In this document: positions 22,662 to 28,222 of the stretch, in pieces
How the letters are laid out: the number at the start of each line of letters is the position of its first letter
Numbering within the stretch: position 1 is the first letter of the stretch
Assembly: GCA_035527715.1 (NCBI GenBank)
Contig: DATKZY010000122.1
Span: 1-28,222, forward strand
DNA from: DSUN01 sp035527715
Lineage (GTDB): Bacteria; Planctomycetota; PUPC01; DSUN01
Reading direction: 5' to 3'
Length of the DNA: 28,222 nucleotides
Made by a program: the position numbers and the translations under genes
The notes under the pieces: model-generated
Database searches by the model: none
The model's input: the letters and a program-made list of their open reading frames with translations, nothing else
Told to the model about the DNA's origin: nothing

Positions 22662-22987
22662 ACGCCGACCCCTTCCCGAACGATGCTGCGAAAGACGGCG
22701 TAGGGCGCTTCTGCGTATTCTTCTTCCGAGAGGAAGAGCGGCATGAGGATGCAATCCTCACGGAGCGACAGGTCGCCGATCAGGTCGTCGGTGCGCTTGT
22801 CCTCCTCCGCACGGCTAACAGGGCCTGCCAGGACGACGGCGACATCAATATCGGAGTCCTCGGTCGCCTCACCTCGGGCGTACGAGCCGTAGAGGTAGAC
22901 CCCCTTCAGCCGCTCGCCGTAGATGGCAGCGAGGCGGCCGTGGAATTCGCGGACGAGTTCCAGCACCTGCTCGCGGGTCTTGTGCAT
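22658..22987 (-). CDS. MNT-type nucleotidyltransferase (antitoxin of a HEPN/MNT pair)
   Basis: A 109-aa minimal nucleotidyltransferase. 'YGSYARGEATEDSDIDVAVVL' (residues 33-53) is the GSxARG...SDxD signature, with Asp46 and Asp48 as the catalytic metal ligands. Length is right for MntA antitoxins, which neutralise HEPN RNases by adding AMP to them. ATG 22987 follows GGGAG by 7 nt, and a promoter lies upstream; the longer in-frame start at 23092 would precede the promoter and run antisense into queE. Its stop overlaps the start of the truncated HEPN gene by 4 nt. With the toxin broken, it is probably an orphan antitoxin. Confidence 0.9.
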   Translation of the reverse strand: MHKTREQVLELVREFHGRLAAIYGERLKGVYLYGSYARGEATEDSDIDVAVVLAGPVSRAEEDKRTDDLIGDLSLREDCILMPLFLSEEEYAEAPYAVFRSIVREGVGV

Positions 22988-23026
22988 GGGCGAACTCCCG
23001 AGTGGATTGCGGGGATGGCTACTGTT

Positions 23027-23055
23027 ACAATGCGTCGGTTGCCCTTGGGTGTCAA
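23027..23055 (-). promoter_or_regulatory. Putative promoter of the MNT gene
   Basis: On the minus strand, perfect TTGACA (23050-23055), a 17-nt spacer and a poor -10, CATTGT (23027-23032). It is divergent from queE. Confidence 0.4.
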
Positions 23056-23073
23056 GGGCGAGGGAGTCGCTGA

Positions 23074-23829
23074 GTGCCTGAGCCATCCGCACCGGTCTTC
23101 GAGATCTTCTCCGGCATCCAGGGCGAGGGCATCCTCGTCGGGACCCGGCAGATCTTCGTCCGCTTCTGCGGCTGCAACCGCCGCTGCTTCTACTGCGACA
23201 CGCAGGACGCCCTCGCGCCCGTGCCGGCCTGCGCCATCGAGCAGGCGCCGGGCACCCGCGAGTTCGCGCAGCGCGACAACCCGATGTCGGCGCCGCAGGT
23301 GCTGAGAGCCGTGGTGTCGCTCGATGCGCCGCGCGGCCTCCACGCCTCGGCGGCCCTCACAGGGGGGGAGCCGCTCATCCACGCCGCGTTCCTCGGCGTG
23401 CTCTGCCCCCTGCTGAACGAGCACGACCTGCCCGTCTACCTCGAGACCAACGGCACCCTGCCCGAGGCCCTCGAGCGGGTCCTCGACAGCATCCACCACG
23501 TGGCGATGGACATCAAGCTGGAGTCGGCGACGGGCCAGGCAACGCCGTGGGAGGCCCACTATCGCTTCCTCGACCTGGCCCTGAGGCGGAGCGTCCAGGT
23601 GAAGGTGGTCGTGGCCGCCGACACGACGGAGGAGGAGCTTGGGCGCGTGGCCGAGCTGGTCGAGACCCAGAAGGCCCAGGCCCCCGTCGTGCTCCAGCCC
23701 GTCAGCCCCGTGCGGGGGATGCGTGCCCCGAGCCCGCCGCAGCTCCTCGAGTTCCAGGCGGCCCTCAAGCGGCGCCTGCGCGACGTGCGGGTCATCCCCC
23801 AGGTGCACCGCCTGATGGGGCAGAAGTAG
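23074..23829 (+). CDS. queE: 7-carboxy-7-deazaguanine synthase (radical SAM)
   Basis: A 251-aa radical SAM enzyme that converts 6-carboxytetrahydropterin to 7-carboxy-7-deazaguanine in queuosine (or 7-deazaguanine) synthesis. 'FEIFSGIQGEG' is the QueE N-terminal signature. The cluster-binding cysteines are C34, C38 and C41 in 'CGCNRRCFYCDT' (CxxxCxxC). 'AALTGGEPLIH' is the SAM-contacting GGEP block, and 'VYLETNGTLPEAL' and 'VAMDIKLES' are further family blocks. The start is GTG 23074 with GGAG about 9 nt upstream. No queC, queD or queF is in the window, so the pathway is completed elsewhere. It is probably read together with the two genes downstream. Confidence 0.92.
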   Translation: MPEPSAPVFEIFSGIQGEGILVGTRQIFVRFCGCNRRCFYCDTQDALAPVPACAIEQAPGTREFAQRDNPMSAPQVLRAVVSLDAPRGLHASAALTGGEPLIHAAFLGVLCPLLNEHDLPVYLETNGTLPEALERVLDSIHHVAMDIKLESATGQATPWEAHYRFLDLALRRSVQVKVVVAADTTEEELGRVAELVETQKAQAPVVLQPVSPVRGMRAPSPPQLLEFQAALKRRLRDVRVIPQVHRLMGQK

Positions 23830-23834
23830 ATTCT

Positions 23835-23860
23835 CGATTGCCGATTTGCGATTGCCGATT
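23835..23860 (+). repeat. Short direct repeat upstream of the alkyltransferase
   Basis: Two copies of CGATTGCCGATT (23835-23846 and 23849-23860), separated by TG. It is less GC-rich than the flanks and sits just before the ribosome site of the next gene. Confidence 0.7.
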
Positions 23861-23869
23861 GGGGAAAGA

Positions 23870-24346
23870 ATGAAGAAGGCGGATATTCCCCTCCTGAGTG
23901 CAGTGATCTCGTCGCCCCTTGGACCGATTCAGGCAGTGTTCTTCCGGCGTGCCGTCATCAGCCTTGCGTTCGGCGAGGCCGATGACCTACCTGGAGCAGA
24001 CAAGGCCACGACGCAACGGCTGGCGGATGACTTGGCCAGCTACTTCGCAGGATCCCCGCGCGTCACCCGGACCCCGCTTGACACCGGAACGGGCACACCC
24101 TTCCAGCAGCGGGTGTGGGCTGAACTCCGACGGATCCCCTTCGGGACGACGGTGAGCTATGGCGAGCTGGCGCGGCGGGTGGGCGCCTCGCGAGCGGCCC
24201 GCGCCGTGGGCCAGGCGGTGGGGGCCAACCCCATCCCCATCCTCATCCCGTGCCACCGCGTGATCTGCTCGAACGGCAGCCTCGGCGGCTTCGGTGCGGG
24301 ACCGGAGATCAAGAAATGGCTTCTTCGCCACGAGGGGTGTCTGTGA
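23870..24346 (+). CDS. Methylated-DNA--[protein]-cysteine S-methyltransferase
   Basis: A 158-aa suicide DNA-repair protein that takes alkyl groups from O6-alkylguanine onto a cysteine. 'LIPCHRVI' holds the acceptor Cys128. 'TPFQQRVWAELRRIPFGTTVSYGELARRVG' is the DNA-binding helix-turn-helix region, with 'SRAARAVGQAVGANPIP' following, and 'SLGGFGAGPEIKKWLLRHEG' is the usual C-terminus. ATG 23870 has GGGGAAAG immediately upstream; a TTG eight codons earlier is less likely. It lies 40 nt after queE, and its stop overlaps the next gene's GTG by 4 nt (GTGA). It could be called ogt by family, but I cannot choose between ogt and the C-terminal ada type beyond domain content. Confidence 0.93.
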   Translation: MKKADIPLLSAVISSPLGPIQAVFFRRAVISLAFGEADDLPGADKATTQRLADDLASYFAGSPRVTRTPLDTGTGTPFQQRVWAELRRIPFGTTVSYGELARRVGASRAARAVGQAVGANPIPILIPCHRVICSNGSLGGFGAGPEIKKWLLRHEGCL

Positions 24347-25143
24347 GAACCGGTGCCTGTTGCCTCGCTCTGCTCGGCATGGCGCTTGCGGGAGAGGCCG
24401 AGCCGCCGAAGGCTTCGACCCAGTTCGGCGCGCAGCGGCTCGACTTCGTCCTCGGCGGCCACAGGGCATTCGTCATCCTGCCCCCGAAGGCGGCGCCCGA
24501 CGGCTCGAAGCCGTGGCTGTGGTACGCCCCGACGTTCATCGGCGCGCATCCGGACCCGAGCCACACGTGGATGTTCGGGCAGCTTCTCGCCCGGGGCTTC
24601 GCCATCTGCGGCATCGAGGTCGGCGAATCGTTCGGCAGCCCCAAGGGCCGCGCCGCCTACACCGCCCTCTACGAGCACGCGACAAAGACCTATGGCCTCG
24701 CGCCCAAAGCCTGCCTGCTGCCCCAGAGCCGCGGCGGCCTGATGCTCTACAACTGGGCCGTCGAGCATCCCGAATGGGTGCAGTGCATCGGCGGCATCTA
24801 CACGGTCTGCGACCTCACGAGCTACCCCGGCCTCGCGCGGGCCTGCGGCGCCTACAACCTGACCGAGGCCGAGCTGAAGGAGCGGCTCAACGAGCACAAC
24901 CCCGTCGAGCGCCTCGCCCCGCTGGCAAAGGCAAAGGTTCCCATCCTCCACCTGCACGGCGACGCCGACAAGGTGGTGCCCCTGGAGCGGAACAGCGGCG
25001 AGCTGGCTCGCCGCTACCGCGCGCTCGGCCGCCCCATCGAGCTCATCGTCGTCAAGGGCAAGGGCCACCAGGTCTGCGACGAGTTCTTCCACTCGCAACG
25101 GCTGGTGGACTTCTTCCTGTCGGGCGGGCAAGGCGTGCGGTGA
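24343..25143 (+). CDS. Secreted alpha/beta hydrolase
   Basis: A 266-aa serine hydrolase of the alpha/beta fold. The leader is residues 1 to about 19 (VRTGACCLALLGMALAGEA). The likely catalytic triad is Ser129 in 'LLPQSRGGLMLYNWA', Asp207 in 'LHGDADKVVP' and His242 in 'KGKGHQVCDEFF'. The nucleophile elbow is QSRGG rather than GxSxG, as in some esterase or prolyl-oligopeptidase-like enzymes. GTG 24343, overlapping the alkyltransferase TGA, follows GAGGGG by 5 nt and gives a clean leader; ATG 24316 would add nine residues. It ends 16 nt from the convergent isomerase gene. A carbohydrate esterase role would fit the region but is inference. Confidence 0.85.
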   Translation: MRTGACCLALLGMALAGEAEPPKASTQFGAQRLDFVLGGHRAFVILPPKAAPDGSKPWLWYAPTFIGAHPDPSHTWMFGQLLARGFAICGIEVGESFGSPKGRAAYTALYEHATKTYGLAPKACLLPQSRGGLMLYNWAVEHPEWVQCIGGIYTVCDLTSYPGLARACGAYNLTEAELKERLNEHNPVERLAPLAKAKVPILHLHGDADKVVPLERNSGELARRYRALGRPIELIVVKGKGHQVCDEFFHSQRLVDFFLSGGQGVR

Positions 25144-25159
25144 ACTCGGCGCCCGCGGC

Positions 25160-26032
25160 TCAGAGCGCCAGCTTCTCCCACGCGGCGCGGCGCTCCTTGA
25201 GGTACTCGACCGGGTCGCCCTTGCACGAGGTCTCGAACATCGTGTAGCCGTTGTAGTTGATGCCCTTCAGGAGGTCGAACAGCTCCTTGAAGGGATAGCC
25301 GCCGCCGCAGTCCTTGATGTGCGCGTGCCAGAACCACTTCTTGCACAGGTCGAAGTTCGGCTTGAGCGAGCCCTGAGCGTCGGTCTCGCCGCCGTTGGAG
25401 TTCCAGCACAGGCCGACGGCGGGGTGGTCGCAGTATTCCATGATCTTGGCCATGCGGTCGAGGCGCGAGGTGCCGCCGCCATGGCACTCGACGACGATCT
25501 TGACGCCCTTCTCCTGCGCGAAGGGGCCGCACTCCTTCAGGGCGCCCGCGATCTGGCGGAGCGTCGCGTCCTCGGGCACGTCCTTGCGCAGGCCGTTGGG
25601 CCGCACCTTCACGCCCCAGGCCCCCAGGTCGGCGGCGAGCTGGACAAATGTGGCCGTCGTCTCGATGTTCTTCTTCACCGTCTCGGGGCTCGGCGAGTGG
25701 TATTCGCACGTGGAGCCGAGGGCGACGAGTTTCACTTTGGACTTGGCGAACGCCTCTTTCACCTTCGCGCGCCCGTCGGCGTCGAGCTTCGGCTCCACGC
25801 CGTGCTTGTGGGTCGTGCGCAGCTCCACGCCCTCCATGCCCGAGTCCTCGCAGCACTTGATGAGGGTCGGCAGGTCCATGCCGGCGCAGACCATGTACGT
25901 GACGGTGCCGATGTGGATGCGGGGCTTCTCCTCGGCGGGGGCCTCGGCGGCGCCCGCGAGGCGCGGGGCCAGGCCGGCGACCGCCCCGAGAACCAGGCCA
26001 TTGCGAAGGAATTCTCTCCGACTCGCGTTCAT
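25160..26032 (-). CDS. Tat-exported sugar phosphate isomerase/epimerase-like TIM barrel
   Basis: A 290-aa xylose isomerase-like TIM-barrel (AP endonuclease 2 superfamily) protein. The twin-arginine leader is 'ASRREFLRNGLVLGAVAG'. The metal-site candidates are Glu in 'GMEGVELRTTH', Glu and His in 'IVVECHGGG', the 'GLCWNSNGG' block, 'HAHIKDCGGG' and Glu in 'TMFETSCKG', in the usual order along the chain. ATG 26032 overlaps the TGA of the DUF6807 gene (ATGA), with AGGAGAG 4 nt upstream; the frame continuing above it is not used. It is the last gene of a three-gene operon. Exported members are common in PVC bacteria; some handle 3-keto sugars. Substrate unknown. Confidence 0.9.
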   Translation of the reverse strand: MNASRREFLRNGLVLGAVAGLAPRLAGAAEAPAEEKPRIHIGTVTYMVCAGMDLPTLIKCCEDSGMEGVELRTTHKHGVEPKLDADGRAKVKEAFAKSKVKLVALGSTCEYHSPSPETVKKNIETTATFVQLAADLGAWGVKVRPNGLRKDVPEDATLRQIAGALKECGPFAQEKGVKIVVECHGGGTSRLDRMAKIMEYCDHPAVGLCWNSNGGETDAQGSLKPNFDLCKKWFWHAHIKDCGGGYPFKELFDLLKGINYNGYTMFETSCKGDPVEYLKERRAAWEKLAL

Positions 26033-27210
26033 TGCTCTCTCCTGAGAGTGACGGTGGGCGGGGTCGTGAAGTCGGCGGCGAGACGCTCGGCCAGCGCCTT
26101 GTCGGGCTTGCCGTCGTGGATCACCAGCCGGTATCGCAGCACCAGCGGCTCGCCCTTCTTGATCGTGTAGGGCTCGGGCTGCACGAGCGTGGTGCTGAAG
26201 AACGCCATCGAGGGATGCACGCGCACCCCGTTGGGGTAACGCGGATTCGAGGGATGCTCGATGGCGAGGAGGCCGCCCCATCCCTCTGTGCCCAGGCGGC
26301 CGGTGAAATCAATCCACTTGGCCTTCGTGGCGTTGGCGTCCTTGCGAGTCTTGCCCGCGCTGGTCAACACGTCCAGCGCCGCGCCCTTCTCGTTCCACTC
26401 GTCGCGGCCGCGGAAGCCGAGGCCGCCGTAGTGAAGTTTGCCCAGCACCACGTCGGCATCGGTTGCCTCGTGCCGAACCGTGAGGTCAATCAGCCGCACA
26501 TCCCTCGGCGCGGCGTAGGCGCGGGCGGCGATGCCCTCCTTGAGGATCGCCTTGTCGCCGCTCACCAGGTCGTTTTGCGCCGCGAAGCCGGCGAAGACGG
26601 GGCCGGCGACGGGCGCGAGGGCCTTGTTGACGAACTTGCCGCGGCCCTCCTGAATCTCCCAGAAGTTCGCCTTCACGGGGCCGGCGTCGGCCTTCACCCA
26701 GGCGAACCACACGCCGCGATGGTGCGCATGGTCGGGGTGGAAGTCGCCCGTGACGATCTCGCCGCACGGCGCCCAGAGCGGATGGAAGTAGCCCGCGCGG
26801 TCGTACTTGCTGGGCTTGTCTTGGAACTGCGGCACGACGCCGTGGTTGTAGCGGAAGACGGGTTTGCCGCCGACCGCCACGTCCACGCATTTCCCCTCAG
26901 TGACCTTCGAAGTGGCCGCGGCGGGGGCCTGCTCGTTCGTCTTCACCTGAAGCTCGAACGTGCGCGTGGCGCCTTTCGGCGTCTTGCCCGGCAGGATGAA
27001 AACGAGGCATCCCTCGCCCGAAGCATCCCACTGGGCGGGAATGACCGTTTTCTCCTTCACGCCTTGTTCCCAGAGGAGAAACGTCGCCTTGCCCGCCTGC
27101 TCGGCCGTGAGGCCGACGTCGGCCAAACGCAACGCCACGCTCACCGGCGTGTCGAGCCGGTCGTGGTCCCCTGAGGACACGATGAGCAGCAATGCGGCCA
27201 GTGCTTTCAC
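26029..27210 (-). CDS. DUF6807 (PmoA-like) protein
   Basis: A 393-aa protein of the family formerly called 'methane oxygenase PmoA', which has no proven link to methane. Diagnostic blocks are 'PVFRYNHGVVPQFQDKPSKYDRAGYFHPLWAP', 'GDFHPDHAHHRGVWFAWVKAD' (His-rich), 'DLTVRHEATDADVVLGKLHYGGLGFRG' and 'GGLLAIEHPSNPRYPNGVRVHPSMAFF'. The His residues look like a metal or active site; this is inference. The N-terminus 'MKALAALLLIVSS' is a short leader. The start is GTG 27210 after AAAGGGG; a TTG five codons earlier is less likely. It is coupled by ATGA to the downstream isomerase and begins 11 nt after the upstream isomerase stop. Confidence 0.9.
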   Translation of the reverse strand: MKALAALLLIVSSGDHDRLDTPVSVALRLADVGLTAEQAGKATFLLWEQGVKEKTVIPAQWDASGEGCLVFILPGKTPKGATRTFELQVKTNEQAPAAATSKVTEGKCVDVAVGGKPVFRYNHGVVPQFQDKPSKYDRAGYFHPLWAPCGEIVTGDFHPDHAHHRGVWFAWVKADAGPVKANFWEIQEGRGKFVNKALAPVAGPVFAGFAAQNDLVSGDKAILKEGIAARAYAAPRDVRLIDLTVRHEATDADVVLGKLHYGGLGFRGRDEWNEKGAALDVLTSAGKTRKDANATKAKWIDFTGRLGTEGWGGLLAIEHPSNPRYPNGVRVHPSMAFFSTTLVQPEPYTIKKGEPLVLRYRLVIHDGKPDKALAERLAADFTTPPTVTLRREQ

Positions 27211-27221
27211 GTGATCCCCTT

Positions 27222-28091
27222 TCAACTCGCCTTCGCGAGGGCCTCGCGCAGGGCGGCGACCGACGCCATGATGCCGGGCATGGGATTCTGCGCGTCAATC
27301 TCGTACTCGAGGGAGAACGGGCCGGCGAACTTCACGGCCTTGAGCGCCGTGAAGAAGGCCACCAGGTCAATCTTCCCCTTCCCCACCACCACGTCGTGGT
27401 TCTGCTCGTTCACGTCCTTGAAGTGGAATGCGAGCACGCGCGGCCCGAGCTTGTGGACCGCGTCGAGCAGGTCGTCGCCCGCGCGGATGAGGTGGCCGGC
27501 GTCGAGGCACACGCCGATGTTCTTGTGGCGGTCCTTCGTGCCGTCGAGGAGTTGCTGGGTGCGGCCCCACCGCTTGTCGCCCGGGCCGTGGTTGTGGATG
27601 GCGACCTTCACGTCGTATTCGTCGCACAGCTTGTCGAGCAGGTCGAAGGCGTCGGGGGCGGGGTTGGCGGTATAGCAGTCGAAGCCGGCCTTCTTCGCGA
27701 AGTCGAACATGCGGCGGATGCCCGCCTCGTCCTTGCTGAAGCCGCACACGCCGTAGGCATTGGCCTTGATCTCGGCGGCGGCCAGCTTGGCCTGGGCCGC
27801 CTGAAGCTCCTCGGGCTTCATCCCCATCGGGAAGTGGCCGGGCGTGAACTCCACGAAGTGGATCCCCGCCTCTTTCATCTTCGCCACCACGTCGTCGAAC
27901 TTGAAGTTGCGCAGCGAGTAGCTCTGGAGGCCGATGTCCACGCTGAACGGCAGCGGCGCCGGAGGCGGCAGAGGCGTCGCGACCACCTTCTGGGTGCGCC
28001 CCACGCAGCCGGCGAGCGCCGCCGCGGCGCCGGCCGCCCCGAGCCGCAGGAGGTCACGCCGCGACACACGCCCCTCATCACCAAGCCCCAT
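27222..28091 (-). CDS. Tat-exported lipoprotein sugar phosphate isomerase/epimerase-like TIM barrel
   Basis: A 289-aa xylose isomerase-like TIM-barrel protein. A twin-arginine leader ('VSRRDLLRLGAAGAAAALAGC') ends in a good lipobox (LAGC), so it is probably a Tat-exported lipoprotein. The Pro-rich linker 'ATPLPPPAPLP' follows. Metal-site candidates in order are 'FVEFTPGH', 'AIHNHGPGD', 'CLDAGH', 'FHFKDVNE' and 'SLEYE'. ATG 28091 has AGGAG 9-10 nt upstream. It is the first gene of the operon, with a good promoter, and is 11 nt from the DUF6807 gene. It is only distantly like the other isomerase-like gene here, so the two probably do different steps. Confidence 0.92.
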   Translation of the reverse strand: MGLGDEGRVSRRDLLRLGAAGAAAALAGCVGRTQKVVATPLPPPAPLPFSVDIGLQSYSLRNFKFDDVVAKMKEAGIHFVEFTPGHFPMGMKPEELQAAQAKLAAAEIKANAYGVCGFSKDEAGIRRMFDFAKKAGFDCYTANPAPDAFDLLDKLCDEYDVKVAIHNHGPGDKRWGRTQQLLDGTKDRHKNIGVCLDAGHLIRAGDDLLDAVHKLGPRVLAFHFKDVNEQNHDVVVGKGKIDLVAFFTALKAVKFAGPFSLEYEIDAQNPMPGIMASVAALREALAKAS

Positions 28092-28124
28092 CGCTTCCTG
28101 CTCCTTCGCCTCCCCTGGCCGCCG

Positions 28125-28153
28125 ATCATACCAAACCTGCCAGGGAAAGCCAA
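28125..28153 (-). promoter_or_regulatory. Promoter of the isomerase-DUF6807-isomerase operon
   Basis: On the minus strand, TTGGCT (28148-28153), a 17-nt spacer and TATGAT (28125-28130), about 34 nt before ATG 28091. Confidence 0.65.
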
Positions 28154-28165
28154 CTGGCCGGCCAA

Positions 28166-28198
28166 TCGTCGTCGTTGTCGTCGTCGTCCGCGTCGTCG
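28166..28198. repeat. Imperfect GTC trinucleotide repeat
   Basis: About ten imperfect GTC/TCG units just upstream of the operon promoter, next to the window edge. No gene is seen here. Confidence 0.6.
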
Positions 28199-28222
28199 AA
28201 TCGCCTGATTGAGGGGAGATCC

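Noticed and set aside
26029..27210. Methane monooxygenase subunit
   Set aside because: The old 'PmoA' family label is historical; the sequence is a soluble exported DUF6807 protein without the membrane helices of particulate methane monooxygenase.
28166..28198. Start of a CRISPR array or coding repeat at the right edge
   Set aside because: Only an imperfect 3-base repeat is present, with no repeat-spacer periodicity.

Overview
The window is high-GC bacterial DNA from what looks like a member of the Planctomycetota or a close PVC relative, probably assembled from an environmental genome. This is an inference. It rests on two FGly-type sulfatases, many 'RRxF/L' twin-arginine leaders on TIM-barrel, Gfo/Idh/MocA and aldo/keto-reductase-like enzymes, a PEP-CTERM autotransporter-repeat protein, a DUF6807 (PmoA-like) protein and a Hanks-type Ser/Thr kinase. 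Promoters resemble the sigma-70 consensus, and GTG starts behind strong Shine-Dalgarno sequences are common.

Layout. 1-475 (-): N-terminal part of a Ser/Thr kinase, running off the left edge and carrying an in-frame palindromic repeat. 581-7687 (-): a tight four-gene cluster of Fe-alcohol dehydrogenase, URO-D-like protein, sulfatase and a 1120-aa secreted glycosidase-like protein. 7778-8433 (-): a small His-rich membrane protein and a tRNA-Leu(UAA). 8553-8996 (+): a small exported protein, meeting a secreted beta-rich protein (8986-10470, -) tail to tail. 10562-11869 (-): Gfo/Idh/MocA oxidoreductase. 11870-12346: no gene, but large nested inverted repeats. 12347-13933 (-): second sulfatase. 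14091-14483 (-): small secreted Ig-like protein. 14997-16712 (+): PEP-CTERM protein, followed by a long-loop inverted repeat. 16906-20397 (+): HEAT-like repeat protein plus Tat-exported aldo/keto-reductase-like protein. 20545-22544 (+): a visibly lower-GC two-gene cassette of an AAA/OLD-type ATPase and a DUF4276 TOPRIM-like protein. 22539-22987 (-): an MNT nucleotidyltransferase and a truncated HEPN partner. 23074-25143 (+): QueE, an O6-alkylguanine-DNA alkyltransferase and a secreted alpha/beta hydrolase. 25160-28091 (-): a coupled operon of two sugar isomerase/epimerase-like TIM barrels flanking a DUF6807 protein.

Most of the window is a scavenging-type repertoire for sulfated or unusual carbohydrates, exported by Tat or Sec: desulfation, glycoside cleavage, oxidation and isomerisation. 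The part most likely to be a little-described system is the ATPase + DUF4276 cassette. It has defence-like architecture (ATPase plus TOPRIM-like effector), its own promoter and a composition unlike its surroundings. It sits exactly where a HEPN/MNT toxin-antitoxin pair has lost most of its toxin.
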